Below the pieces are notes generated by a model that was given only the letters and a program-made list of their open reading frames with translations, had not been told where the DNA came from and did not search any database. A stretch of 41,081 nt of DNA from Thermoprotei archaeon (GTDB lineage: Archaea > Thermoproteota > Thermoprotei > Thermofilales > B20-G17), in NCBI GenBank assembly GCA_003650675.1, contig QMRH01000012.1:1-41081 (forward strand), given 5' to 3'. Below, piece by piece: positions 8,674 to 16,433 of the stretch (the first letter of the stretch is position 1; each line of letters opens with the position of its first letter). Made by a program: the position numbers and the translations under genes.

Positions 8674-9977
8674 ATCTAGTTGAACATGCCATAAAATATG
8701 GGCTTAAAATAGGGGTAGATGAAGTCCACGCAGTGTACACGCGTTCAAAGGGCTTCGTAGTAGAGGTTGAAATGGACTCCATATCTAGAACCAGTTTCAT
8801 AGAACAGTCGCGTCTAGGGGTGATAGTGTTTGTCAATAAAAGGATAGCGGCTGCAAGCATTAACAATCCTACTGAACGTGACGTGGAGAAAGCAGTTGAA
8901 GCAGCATATAAAATAGCTAAAGCCTCTAAGCCGAACATCCATTGGAGCGGCCTCCCCGAACCTAAACCTTATCCTAAGGTGGAGGGACTATACGATAAAA
9001 GGATAAGTGAAATCGATGCAACAACGGTGGTGGAGCTCATGAAGACTGGGATCCAGGCCACCAAGCAGGCGGAAAATGTCAGCCTCATGCAGGGTGCCCT
9101 AGATATAGGTGTAGTGAAGAGACATCTAGGGAATAGTAGGGGTATAGATTGTAGCGAAATGTTCACGGAGCTTCGAACATACCTAGTTGCCGTGGCAAAG
9201 GAGGCTGGTGAAGTGGGAAGCTTCGCCGTTGAAAACTATTCTTCAAGGAAACTTGATGTAGACATGGAGCAATTGGGCAGAAATGTCTCGGAGAAAGCCC
9301 TTGAATCCTTGCACCTTAAACCTATTGAAAGCTTTAAGGGATCCATGATACTCGACTATGATGTTTCAGCCTACCTTTTCTCTGTCATAGGCATGGCCTA
9401 TAACGGGTTCAAGGTATGGAGTGGTAGCAGTCCGTGGAAGGACAAGTTGGGTGAAAAAGTTGCAGTAGACGAGCTCACCATAATCGATGACGGTACATTA
9501 CCAGGGGGGCTAAACTCGGCATCCTTTGACGGTGAAGGTTCACCGACAATGAGGAAAGTGGTTATCGAAAACGGTGTACTAAAGAAATTCATCAACAACA
9601 CTTACACAGGTAGACTGCTAAACATGGAGGCTACGGGAAACGCACTTTCTCCACTAGATGTAGGCCCTGCGAACACCATAATAGAGCCAGGTGACTGGAA
9701 GCCCGAAGAAATGATAAGGGATGTAAAGAAGGGGATACTTCTCAAAAGATTTTCTGGTAGAATTAATGTAGAGGACGGCCTGGTTTCAGGAACAGCAAAA
9801 CAAGCCTTCTACATCGAAAACGGCGAGAAAAAGTATCCCGTCAAAGAATGCATGGTTTCCGGAAACCTCTATGAAATGCTAATGAACATTACAGCAATTG
9901 GGAAGGAAACCAGAGATAAGGGAGGAGTAATAGTCCCCTTAGTGAAAATCGACAACGTCAACATCATTGGAAAATAA
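8670..9977 (+). CDS. pmbA: TldE/PmbA family protease subunit
   Basis: This is the second subunit of the TldD/TldE heterodimer. It lacks the HExxxH zinc motif, as expected for TldE/PmbA: the corresponding region reads LDYDVSAYLFSVIGMAYNG (near residue 230). Conserved family segments are GTLPGGLNSASFDGEGSPT near 276, GNALSPLDVGPANT near 320, and the C-terminal CMVSGNLYEML and AIGKETRDKGGVIVP. It has 435 residues, a normal length. The start ATG overlaps the tldD stop by 4 bp. The pair forms a bicistronic operon ending in a T-rich stretch. Tail-to-tail with it lies an IS200/IS605 remnant, which begins 45 bp after the stop codon. Confidence 0.9.
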   Translation: MNLVEHAIKYGLKIGVDEVHAVYTRSKGFVVEVEMDSISRTSFIEQSRLGVIVFVNKRIAAASINNPTERDVEKAVEAAYKIAKASKPNIHWSGLPEPKPYPKVEGLYDKRISEIDATTVVELMKTGIQATKQAENVSLMQGALDIGVVKRHLGNSRGIDCSEMFTELRTYLVAVAKEAGEVGSFAVENYSSRKLDVDMEQLGRNVSEKALESLHLKPIESFKGSMILDYDVSAYLFSVIGMAYNGFKVWSGSSPWKDKLGEKVAVDELTIIDDGTLPGGLNSASFDGEGSPTMRKVVIENGVLKKFINNTYTGRLLNMEATGNALSPLDVGPANTIIEPGDWKPEEMIRDVKKGILLKRFSGRINVEDGLVSGTAKQAFYIENGEKKYPVKECMVSGNLYEMLMNITAIGKETRDKGGVIVPLVKIDNVNIIGK

Positions 9978-9981
9978 AATA

Positions 9982-9994
9982 TTTTTTATCTTTT
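9982..9994 (+). terminator. T-rich terminator after pmbA
   Basis: A run of six T (9982-9987) followed by TTTT within 7 nt lies just after the pmbA stop. Archaeal RNA polymerase terminates at such oligo-T tracts without a hairpin. The call is by composition only. Confidence 0.35.
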
Positions 9995-10021
9995 AGTAAT
10001 ACCGTTAATCGCTTTAGTATG

Positions 10022-10218
10022 TTGATACTCCCCTTTTTAAGTGGGGGGATTTTTGCTTTTAGGGTGTTCATTGCCCTTTTTAGGCTCCCATTTCATCCCA
10101 CCCCACCTTAGGGGCTGTGCCGCCAGCCCGTCATCCCTACCCCTCCGAGAGGGACTCGGGACTATCGGAGAAGAATCCCCCATCAAAGCAGGGGGCTTTC
10201 CGGCACCATTTTTGTAAA
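10022..10218 (-). mobile_element. IS200/IS605 3'-end remnant (tnpB tail and right end, reRNA-like), copy 1
   Basis: Read on the minus strand, this 197 bp holds the last ~56 codons of a tnpB-like gene in an intact frame, ending QPLRWGGMKWEP, then SKNPPT and a stop, as archaeal TnpB C-termini do. It is followed by a GC-rich right-end hairpin (CCCC, A/T loop, GGGG) and the terminal GGAGTATCAA at 10031-10022. In IS605 elements the tnpB tail plus right end forms the omega/reRNA, and the guide is the host sequence just beyond the TCAA. Here that would be CATACTAAAGCGATTA, running into the pmbA 3' flank. No tnpA, no tnpB body and no left end are present. A second copy lies at 16430-16624. The alternative is a palindrome-associated MITE. 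Confidence 0.65.
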
Positions 10219-10442
10219 AGTAGATGGATTTATAGTGAACGAAGACTACTCATTTACTTGCATATATAGGTGTTTTTGAATGAAACTCTCAGGCATTTGT
10301 CGATGGCATATCCATAAGGTTGTCCAAATAATGTACAGAAGCATGGCTTCGATGAAATATTAAGTCTAAATGGGTGCCAAGGGAAGTATACAAGCATTTA
10401 AAATATTTAAAAGAAAAAGCACGGGTAGCCATGTTGAAGAAC

Positions 10443-10841
10443 TTAGGGTTTGGTGGTTATACCTAATCTGGTAGCAATGTTCTTTTGTCTGGTATCTAAA
10501 GTAAGGAGCGGTAGTTTCTTTGTGGATGCTAACGCTAAATACAGTGCATCATATATGGGGATACCCAAGGTCATGGAAATTTCGAAGGCTGAATCAATGT
10601 ACTTTAGTTCAGGTTCCAGTAGGATATTTTTTCCTATCATGGTTTTCAGTAAAATGTAAGCCTTATGTGCTTCTTTATCGTTTATAAGCCTCCTTAAATA
10701 CGCGGCTTTCCATATAGCGTTTACTACCTCTTTAACCACGTGATCTACCGAGACTGTGTAAACCATGTGTTCGGCTAGCTCTTCCCAGCCTTCCTCCCTT
10801 AGTATGAATGCGGTTAGAGCTGAAGCATCAACTACTATCAC
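10443..10841 (-). CDS. vapC: VapC-type PIN-domain toxin ribonuclease
   Basis: This 132-residue PIN-domain protein is a Mg-dependent RNase, the toxin of a VapBC pair. The acidic active-site residues are in place: D5 in IVVDASALTAF, E40 in VVKEVVNAIW, D98 in PIYDALYLALA and D116 in LLTLDTRQKNIA. The length is typical. It lies downstream of the vapB gene, with its start overlapping the vapB end by 14 bp, which suggests translational coupling. Expression is probably repressed by VapB or the VapBC complex at the palindromes at 11076-11118. It looks intact, unlike the second PIN gene at 18638-19157. Confidence 0.9.
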   Translation of the reverse strand: MIVVDASALTAFILREEGWEELAEHMVYTVSVDHVVKEVVNAIWKAAYLRRLINDKEAHKAYILLKTMIGKNILLEPELKYIDSAFEISMTLGIPIYDALYLALASTKKLPLLTLDTRQKNIATRLGITTKP

Positions 10842-11070
10842 GATCCTCTCTCACCACGCTAACGGAGAATCCTTTAGGAACACTCCATGACGCACTATGT
10901 AGTTTCTCCATGACCTTCACGAAGTTTTCTTTGGCCTCCAGTTCCCTTAACTTTGCTTCAACAAATTTTCTAAGTTCCTCGCTCCAGTTGACAATGTCCT
11001 TATATCTCTGCATCTTCTCCTTAACTTCGCGCCTAACCTTGAAGCTTACAACTTCACTTACAGCAGTCAT
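10828..11070 (-). CDS. vapB: VapB-type antitoxin
   Basis: This short basic/acidic protein neutralises the VapC encoded next to it. The N-terminal VSEVVSFKVRREVKEKMQRY has the beta-strand then helix pattern of a ribbon-helix-helix DNA-binding domain, and the rest (WSEELRKFVEAKLRELEA) is helical, with a tail that would wrap the toxin. The frame is open up to a TTG at 11091, but I choose the ATG at 11070 (80 residues). The TATA box at 11100-11106 puts the transcript start near 11077, downstream of the TTG, so the message would be nearly leaderless at this ATG. It is co-transcribed with vapC. Confidence 0.82.
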   Translation of the reverse strand: MTAVSEVVSFKVRREVKEKMQRYKDIVNWSEELRKFVEAKLRELEAKENFVKVMEKLHSASWSVPKGFSVSVVREDRDSS

Positions 11071-11075
11071 AGTAC

Positions 11076-11118
11076 ACCATATGGTAAACAAATTGGTAAT
11101 ATATATGGTTTACCAATT
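11076..11118 (-). promoter_or_regulatory. vapBC promoter with palindromic operators
   Basis: A perfect inverted repeat with 9 bp arms, AATTGGTAA (11091-11099) and TTACCAATT (11110-11118), encloses the TATA box TATATAT at 11100-11106. A second perfect palindrome, ACCATATGGT (11076-11085), covers the expected transcription start. A dimeric ribbon-helix-helix repressor bound here would block TBP and the polymerase, which fits VapB autoregulation. Confidence 0.6.
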
Positions 11119-11238
11119 ATTTTACCCCTGTTTTCATGTGCACTCAAAACTCGGTTATCGAGTTAGCCGACCTGAGTCTTCGGAAGTCCATAGATGTGAA
11201 CAATATATATTTGAAGACTTTTGTTGATGCGGTGGCTT

Positions 11239-11265
11239 GTTAGGGTAACCTAACATTTATATACC
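11239..11265 (+). promoter_or_regulatory. palindrome next to a TATA box, upstream of the decayed HEPN gene
   Basis: GTTAGG-GTAA-CCTAAC (11239-11254) is a perfect inverted repeat with 6 bp arms. A TATA-like ATTTATATA follows at once. This looks like a toxin-antitoxin style promoter and operator, now in front of a broken HEPN-like frame. Confidence 0.4.
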
Positions 11266-11376
11266 GGTGTCATAGTTTTCCTCAAGGGAATTACAGCTGA
11301 TAGGCCAGTTCATAATATCGTTTAGGGAAGGGTTTGAAGCAACGATCATGGTCGACCTGCTGTCTGACTAGCTTCT

Positions 11377-11583
11377 GAAGTAGACGTAGATGCATTAAAG
11401 TTGATGGATTGTGCTAGATTACTCGACAAGCACCATGTAGCTTCAAGGTATGTTAATATGCATCTCCCATGTAAGGGTACCGCCCTTCAAACTCTATGGA
11501 AAGACGATTCTGAAAAGGTGTTTAAAGTGCGTTCAAACGATAATAGAATTTGTAAAAACTTGAGGGGACGGCTGGAAGTCTGA
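11377..11583 (+). pseudogene. decayed HEPN-domain protein (C-terminal part)
   Basis: In this frame the text reads EVDVDALKLMDCARLLDKHH, then VASRYVNM, and continues open to a TGA at 11581. Archaeal HEPN proteins (partners of MNT nucleotidyltransferases) end in a very similar helix and loop, ARxLDKHYIPSRYP. The stretch before 11377 contains stops in this frame (for example at 11365-11367), and no N-terminal HEPN helices can be read through, so the gene looks truncated or frameshifted. A promoter-like palindrome and TATA box remain at 11239-11265. An alternative is a chance open frame of about 60 codons; the HEPN resemblance is by eye only. Confidence 0.38.
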
Positions 11584-11651
11584 AAAATATTTAGTAAAAT
11601 GCTGAAAACAGAAACCTTTACTCACCAGAGAAGTAATTTTCCACGGAAAGG

Positions 11652-11676
11652 TTTATATATTTTGTGCAATAGCACA
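11652..11676 (+). promoter_or_regulatory. TATA box and inverted repeat before the Cys/Arg-rich protein gene
   Basis: TTTATATAT (11652-11660) is a good archaeal TATA box about 37 nt before the ATG at 11693. Immediately after it lies TGTGC-AATA-GCACA (11663-11676), a perfect short inverted repeat between the TATA box and the expected start site, so it could be an operator. Confidence 0.42.
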
Positions 11677-11692
11677 TAATTGTTGCATAACC

Positions 11693-12013
11693 ATGCGAGT
11701 ACATAGAGAATGCGTCCACTATGTTAATGGTAGATGTACATTATATAATGTGGAAGTCCCACCCAATGGGGTTGCATGCCCAAACTTCATGCCAAAAAAT
11801 ACTTCAAACCGGATCCTGCAATCATTTATCAAATCATCTCGAAGACCTATACCTCCCTCGATCCAGACCCACAATATCTACTCTGGTCAAACAGGAGGCT
11901 TTTCTAGATTATTGCCAGCAGGTCAGCTTAGAAACCCGTTTCATTTTCCATTAGGTGGAGGACGTAGAGTAAGAAGACGTAGGAGGAGAAGGTATAGGGG
12001 AGGAGTACTGTAA
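11693..12013 (+). CDS. small Cys-containing protein with Arg-rich tail
   Basis: The 106-residue product has an N-terminal Cys cluster, CVHYVNGRCTLYNVEVPPNG followed by ACPNF (cysteines near residues 7, 15 and 29). This resembles short archaeal metal- or cluster-binding modules of the form C-x-h-x-NG-x-C-x-L-x-x-x-x-V-x-P-x-G-x-A-C-x-x-F. The middle is Ser/Pro-rich and probably disordered. The C-terminus is strikingly basic, GGGRRVRRRRRRRYRGG, and could contact nucleic acid. A good TATA box and inverted repeat precede it, and the ATG is close to the predicted transcript start. I do not recognise a characterised family. The low-complexity tail could also reflect decay of a longer protein. Confidence 0.65.
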   Translation: MRVHRECVHYVNGRCTLYNVEVPPNGVACPNFMPKNTSNRILQSFIKSSRRPIPPSIQTHNIYSGQTGGFSRLLPAGQLRNPFHFPLGGGRRVRRRRRRRYRGGVL

Positions 12014-12095
12014 AAGCATGCAACCTCTTTCTTTTAAACCATACCTCTAAAAAAATTATATCTTATAGCTAAGTAAATTTACGTGTTGAAAAACT

Positions 12096-14579
12096 ATGAG
12101 CTGGATTAAGCAGGGTAGGGGGTTTGCGTTTCCAGAGTACAAGCCACAGTGGCCTCCGGATCCCCCCTTCGACCTCCTTGAGGTTAAGGCTGACATAAAA
12201 ATCGACTTAAAGAAGAGGAGTATCTCGGGGCATTCTGTGAACACCTTCAAGATAAAGAAAAGCGTCAGAGAGCTGGTGTTGGATGGAGTCGACATGAATA
12301 TACTTAAAGTTGAGGCTGGTGGGAAGAAGATCGACTATACGTATGATGGAAGCCGTATAAGGATATTTTTCGAAGAAGAGTTGAATCCGGGAGATATTGT
12401 CAGCATAAAGGTTCAGTATTCAGTAAAGGAGCCTGTGAAGGGTGTATGGTTTGTACCAACCGATGGTACGGGTCCAGCGAAGTTGGCCTATACACAGGGG
12501 CAACCGGAGGACACGAGGTACTGGCTGCCTACATACGATTACCCGAATAGAAAAACCAAGGTCGAGTTGACAATAAGGTCTCCAAGAGGGCTTTACGCGG
12601 TAGCAAATGGTCTACTTGTGGAGAAAAATGAGGAGGGAGACTGGTGGGTCTGGAAGTATAGGCTCGACTCGAGGATTCCAACCTATCTAATAGCTTTCGC
12701 GGTAGGCGACTTTGCGGTGAAGGAAGAGGAGTATAATGGGGTGTTGCTTCAATACGTGGTTCCTAAAGGTAGGGAAGAGGATATTGAAAGAAGTTTCGCT
12801 AAAACCAAGGAAATTATGGCTTTCTTCGAGGAATATACTGGAGTAAAGTATCCATACCCAAAGTATACACAAGTGTGTATCGATGAATTCGTGGCCGGGG
12901 GCATGGAAAACGCCTCAGTCACACTCTTAACCTCTAGAACCCTACACGATGAAAAAGCGCATGAAGAGTTCCGTAGCGAGCCCCTAGTAGCACATGAAAT
13001 GGCCCACCAGTGGTTCGGAGATCTAGTGACATGCAAGGACTGGAGCCACCTCTGGTTAAACGAAAGCTTTGCAACATTAATGGAGGCCTTGTGGCGTAGA
13101 AGAGATCTAGGCGAAGACGAGTTTGTCTATGATCTAATACTAATGTTGGACTCCTACCTCGGTGAATATAAGAGCAGATACTCTAGGCCTATAGTAACAA
13201 GGTTGTATAAACATCCTGACGAGGTCTTCGATTCACACAATTATCCTAAAGGTGCACTGATACTTTGGTCTCTGGCAAACTATATAGGTGAAGAGAACTT
13301 CAGGAAAGCTATTAAAATATATCTTGAAAACAGGTTCGAGGATGTTGCGGACACGGATGATCTCAGAAAATGCATGGAAAAGGCTTCAGGCTTCTCATTA
13401 GACTGGTTTTTCGAGCAGTATGTCTTCAATTCAGGCCACCCTATACTTAAAGTAAACTATAGATGGCTTCCCAAGGACAAGATAGTTGAAATAAAGGTCT
13501 CCCAGACACAGAAGGGCGACAGTCTCGAGGAATATACATTGCCCCTAGAGGTTCTCATAATAGGAGACGGCTACGAGGAGAGGAGGAGGTTCTTGATAAA
13601 GGAGAGACAGCATGTATTCCCTATTCCATGTCCAGGTAAACCTAAGGCTGTATGCATAGATCCCGACTTCAAGTCATTTAAAGTCCTGCAGCTTGAAGTG
13701 GGGGTAGACGACCTCCTCTCCATGATAAAAAACTCTAAGAAGCTTTATCCTAGGGTTGTTGCAGCCAGGACTTTAGCAAGCAAGGGTAGCGCCAGGGTGG
13801 TTGAGGCCCTCAAGGAAATACTTTTAGATGAAAGCGAATTCTGGGGTCTTAGGTTTGAAGTCGCTAAGACGATAGGTTCAATAGGAGGAGAAACAGCCCT
13901 CCAGACACTGTTAGAGGCCCTGGAGAAGGTCAAGCATCCACGTGTAAGGAGAAGCATAGTTACTGCTCTGGGAGGCTTCAAAGACAAAAGAGCCTTCGAA
14001 GCCCTAGTAAAAGTCCTCCACAACGATGAGGAAGGATACTACGTCAGGGCTTCAGCTGCGGTTTCGCTTGCAAAAACAGGTTTCGACGAGGCTTTCGAAC
14101 ACCTTAAGAAAGCCCTAAACTATCCATCACATTCCGATGTGATAACAGCATCAGCATTGGAGGGTATGGGGATCCTAGGCACCAAGGAAGCCTTAGAAGA
14201 GGTTAAAAAATATCTAGCCGTAGATAAACCCCTCCACCTACGTGCAGCAGCCACCATGGCTCTCGGCTACTTCCCTACAGAAAGAAAGATCATAGAACTC
14301 CTTGAAACACAAGCTAAAAGCAGGCATCCAAGAATTAGAGGAGCTGTAGTTGCAGCCGCCAAAAGATCCCTAAGCCCGAGACTAATACCTCTGCTCGAGA
14401 AACTGCGTTCAGATCCCTCAGGCTCCGTAGCTAGAAGAGCTAGAGAAGCCTTAGAGGCTATAAGAAAACACATGGAGAAGGGAGAGGAATACAAGAAGCT
14501 GAGGGAGGAGCTAGAAAAACTCAGGGAAGAAGAGAGGAGACTTGCAGAAAGAGTGGAAAAGATAGAGAAAAAGTTCTAG
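12096..14579 (+). CDS. M1 family aminopeptidase with C-terminal HEAT repeats
   Basis: A cytosolic zinc aminopeptidase of the gluzincin M1 family that removes N-terminal residues from peptides. The exopeptidase motif reads GGMENAS (near residue 267, replacing GAMEN). The zinc site HEMAHQWFGD (near 300) and LNESFA (Glu near 322) complete HExxH-x18-E. The N-terminal beta-saddle domain is typical. After about residue 545 the usual helical domain is replaced by PBS-lyase/HEAT-like repeats (VVAARTLASKGSARVVEALK, LRFEVAKTIGSIGGETALQT and several more to about 785). The protein ends in a charged coiled coil (EKLREEERRLAERVEKIEKK). At 827 residues it is somewhat longer than archaeal tricorn-interacting-factor types. 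The ATG start lies 82 bp after the previous gene, with an AT-rich TATA-like stretch between. Confidence 0.9.
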   Translation: MSWIKQGRGFAFPEYKPQWPPDPPFDLLEVKADIKIDLKKRSISGHSVNTFKIKKSVRELVLDGVDMNILKVEAGGKKIDYTYDGSRIRIFFEEELNPGDIVSIKVQYSVKEPVKGVWFVPTDGTGPAKLAYTQGQPEDTRYWLPTYDYPNRKTKVELTIRSPRGLYAVANGLLVEKNEEGDWWVWKYRLDSRIPTYLIAFAVGDFAVKEEEYNGVLLQYVVPKGREEDIERSFAKTKEIMAFFEEYTGVKYPYPKYTQVCIDEFVAGGMENASVTLLTSRTLHDEKAHEEFRSEPLVAHEMAHQWFGDLVTCKDWSHLWLNESFATLMEALWRRRDLGEDEFVYDLILMLDSYLGEYKSRYSRPIVTRLYKHPDEVFDSHNYPKGALILWSLANYIGEENFRKAIKIYLENRFEDVADTDDLRKCMEKASGFSLDWFFEQYVFNSGHPILKVNYRWLPKDKIVEIKVSQTQKGDSLEEYTLPLEVLIIGDGYEERRRFLIKERQHVFPIPCPGKPKAVCIDPDFKSFKVLQLEVGVDDLLSMIKNSKKLYPRVVAARTLASKGSARVVEALKEILLDESEFWGLRFEVAKTIGSIGGETALQTLLEALEKVKHPRVRRSIVTALGGFKDKRAFEALVKVLHNDEEGYYVRASAAVSLAKTGFDEAFEHLKKALNYPSHSDVITASALEGMGILGTKEALEEVKKYLAVDKPLHLRAAATMALGYFPTERKIIELLETQAKSRHPRIRGAVVAAAKRSLSPRLIPLLEKLRSDPSGSVARRAREALEAIRKHMEKGEEYKKLREELEKLREEERRLAERVEKIEKKF

Positions 14580-14676
14580 AGGCTTCATTTCAATGAAACC
14601 CATCTAAATCAAATTGTTTTTATAGTATTAAAATGTTAAAAGAATAGTCGACTTAAATCAGCTGCCATAAAGTCTA

Positions 14677-15036
14677 CTATATTTCAATATACTTGTCTAT
14701 GAATTTCCTGTACCAGCCATTATACTCTTCTGGAGTTACTATATGTACTTCAAATGGGGTGTATTCACCTATCTTCTTCGCTATCTCGACTCTGAGCTTT
14801 ATTCTATCATCTGTTTTTTCAGCAAGCCTCGTCACCACCATTATATCTATATCACTATCCGGTTTAACGCGGCCCTTTACTATGCTTCCAAACAACATCA
14901 CTCTAGCTTGTTTATCGTATTTTCTTACAATTTCCTTCATTTTCTTCGCATAGAGTTCCGGCTTCTCAAAATATTTTTTCCATTTCCCTAAAGTCTCTAA
15001 TTTTAACTCAATTAATGTCAGTTTTTCTCCAAGCAT
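14677..15036 (-). CDS. MNT-type nucleotidyltransferase
   Basis: This small protein has the minimal nucleotidyltransferase fold: VMLFGSIVKGRVKPDSDIDI (near residues 46-65) carries the GS motif and the paired Asp of the catalytic site, and a third acidic residue follows in FEVHIVTPEE near 95. In MNT-HEPN toxin-antitoxin pairs such proteins add AMP to the HEPN RNase and silence it. The N-terminal 40 residues form an extra helix. It starts with ATG after a strong CAGGAGGTG, 19 bp inside the upstream HEPN gene, so the pair is translationally coupled. It is downstream of the HEPN gene, which is a common order for this pair. Confidence 0.88.
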   Translation of the reverse strand: MLGEKLTLIELKLETLGKWKKYFEKPELYAKKMKEIVRKYDKQARVMLFGSIVKGRVKPDSDIDIMVVTRLAEKTDDRIKLRVEIAKKIGEYTPFEVHIVTPEEYNGWYRKFIDKYIEI

Positions 15037-15410
15037 TCCAACACCTCCTGAACGTTCTTGGCAAACTTCAATACTCTTTCGGCAATTTCTTTATCGTAGC
15101 TTCTCGGCATATATCTCGAAGATATGTAGGCTTCTTCAAGTAGGTAAAATGTTTCAATGTTTCTTGTATAAAGTTTTTTTAATTCCTCTATTCCATAGAC
15201 CCTTATCGTGTCCTTTATTAATCGTACTAGGGAATGTGTTTTAGGGTAATCTCCTATCTTTTTATACAGAAGGTGTTTAAGAAAAAGCTGTAGAAACTGT
15301 TCAACATGGAATAGTACCAAATCATAGTCTCCACGGGCATAATCAGCTTGGGCACTTTTAAGAAAAGCTTTTGCTCTTCTTTTTAAAAAATCTTCAAAAT
15401 ACCTGTTCAG
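15018..15410 (-). CDS. HEPN-domain protein (toxin partner of MNT), CTG start
   Basis: The all-helical HEPN domain reads YFEDFLKRRAKAFLKSAQAD, then YARGDYDLVLFHVEQFLQLF, a classic HEPN helix pair, then GDYPKTHSLVRLI and AYISSRYMPRSY. HEPN proteins are RNases or RNA-binding toxins in MNT-HEPN systems. The first ATG, GTG or TTG in frame is a TTG at 15320, but it would cut the first helix in half, and coding-like sequence continues upstream. The frame is closed at an upstream TAA, and the codon placed about 5 nt after a strong AGGGGAGA (15415-15422) is a CTG at 15410, giving 130 residues. I take this CTG as the start. The gene overlaps the MNT gene by 19 bp. Confidence 0.78.
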   Translation of the reverse strand: MNRYFEDFLKRRAKAFLKSAQADYARGDYDLVLFHVEQFLQLFLKHLLYKKIGDYPKTHSLVRLIKDTIRVYGIEELKKLYTRNIETFYLLEEAYISSRYMPRSYDKEIAERVLKFAKNVQEVLECLEKN

Positions 15411-15540
15411 ATATTCTCCCCTGATAACCCATAGGTATTCCCCTATATAACTCCTATACTTTTAATAACAATCCATGTAAGTGCATCGTGGTTCTAAAAT
15501 GAATATATGGAGAATATGTGGATGTTTTAGAGAATCATTA

Positions 15541-15789
15541 ATGGAAAAATTTACCTTCAAGAACGCTTCAATTATCTCCACCATGATAATAATAAAATGT
15601 AAAAGATGTGGTTTCGAGTTTGGCCGCATAGATCCGGAGGCAGCTGCTTTTATCACAATAAACAGTATTTTAAATAAATATGGGTACCGTTGTCCAAGGT
15701 GTATAAGAAGAATTTCAAATGATTCTAGGGAATGGGGGTTTAAAGTGGGGAAAGCAAAGCTACTTGTAAAGGCTGAATCCAAATTTTAA
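15541..15789 (+). CDS. small zinc ribbon protein
   Basis: The conserved part is IKCKRCGFEFGRIDPEAAAF followed by NKYGYRCPRCIRRIS, a two-CxxC zinc ribbon, as in short archaeal proteins of unknown function that may bind nucleic acid. The frame is open from a GTG at 15481, with in-frame ATGs at 15502, 15541 and 15583. TATATGG-like sequence at 15506 would put a transcript start near 15535, so ATG 15541 is chosen; the conserved domain itself begins at the ATG at 15583, and a 68-residue product from there is equally possible. No ribosome site distinguishes them. It lies between the MNT-HEPN pair and the aldolase gene. Confidence 0.6.
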   Translation: MEKFTFKNASIISTMIIIKCKRCGFEFGRIDPEAAAFITINSILNKYGYRCPRCIRRISNDSREWGFKVGKAKLLVKAESKF

Positions 15790-15848
15790 GGTAGAACGCT
15801 AATATACTAACACCGAATAAACATGGGTAGCCTTAGGGGGATTTTAAC

Positions 15849-16433
15849 TTGCAATGTTGTGACCTTAGGTTGGAGCTTACAAAGGTTATGAGAATCCTAT
15901 ATGAGAGAAAATACATTTCCTCCCTCAGCGGAAACGCCAGTGTCAGGGAGCCGGGTTCAAGCGAATTCTGGATAACGCCGAGCGGTGTCTTCAAGGGCGC
16001 CCTCAAGCCCAGCGATATAATTAAAATGAGTGTTGACGGGAGGGTGCTCGAGGGAAGGTTGAAGCCATCAAGCGAATGGAGGTTTCATGCGGCAATTTAC
16101 AGGAAAAGGAAAGACGTTAACGCGGTAATACATGCACATAACCCAATTACCGTCGCTTTGACTATGGCCGGGGTGGCCATCGATCCTGTAACGGCAGAAG
16201 GGATCCTGTTTCTACGGAAAGTTAAAGTGATACCTTATGCTCCCCCCGGCTCCGAGGAGCTTGCAAAAAAGGTTGCTGAGGGTATAGGGGACTGTAATGC
16301 TCTCATCCTTGAAAAACATGGTGTTGTAGCTGTAGGCAGAAACCTAACGGAGGCAGAAGCCATAATAGAGACACTGGAAGATGAGGCATTGGTACATTTC
16401 ATCATACATGTTTTCCATGCTTTACACAGTTGA
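15849..16433 (+). CDS. class II aldolase (fuculose-phosphate aldolase-like)
   Basis: A zinc-dependent class II aldolase/adducin family enzyme, which cleaves ketose phosphates (fuculose-1-phosphate type) into dihydroxyacetone phosphate and an aldehyde; some relatives serve methionine salvage. Visible residues are the phosphate loop SLSGNASVR (near 24), the catalytic Glu in PSSEWRFHAAIY (near 77), the metal ligands HAHN (near 97-99) and the third His in LEKHGVVAVG (near 158). The 194 residues fit archaeal members. The TTG start at 15849 follows AGGGGG by about 8 nt. The stop TGA is supplied by the terminal TTGA of the IS605 remnant copy 2, so insertion took place exactly at the end of the gene and may have replaced a few C-terminal residues. 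Confidence 0.85.
   Translation: MQCCDLRLELTKVMRILYERKYISSLSGNASVREPGSSEFWITPSGVFKGALKPSDIIKMSVDGRVLEGRLKPSSEWRFHAAIYRKRKDVNAVIHAHNPITVALTMAGVAIDPVTAEGILFLRKVKVIPYAPPGSEELAKKVAEGIGDCNALILEKHGVVAVGRNLTEAEAIIETLEDEALVHFIIHVFHALHS

Noticed and set aside
10380-10465. Plus-strand frame ending in VPREVYKHLKYLKEKARVAM then LKNLGFGGYT near the vapC 3' end
   Set aside because: Protein-like but only about 37 codons, closed upstream, with no start context or family; too little to call a gene.
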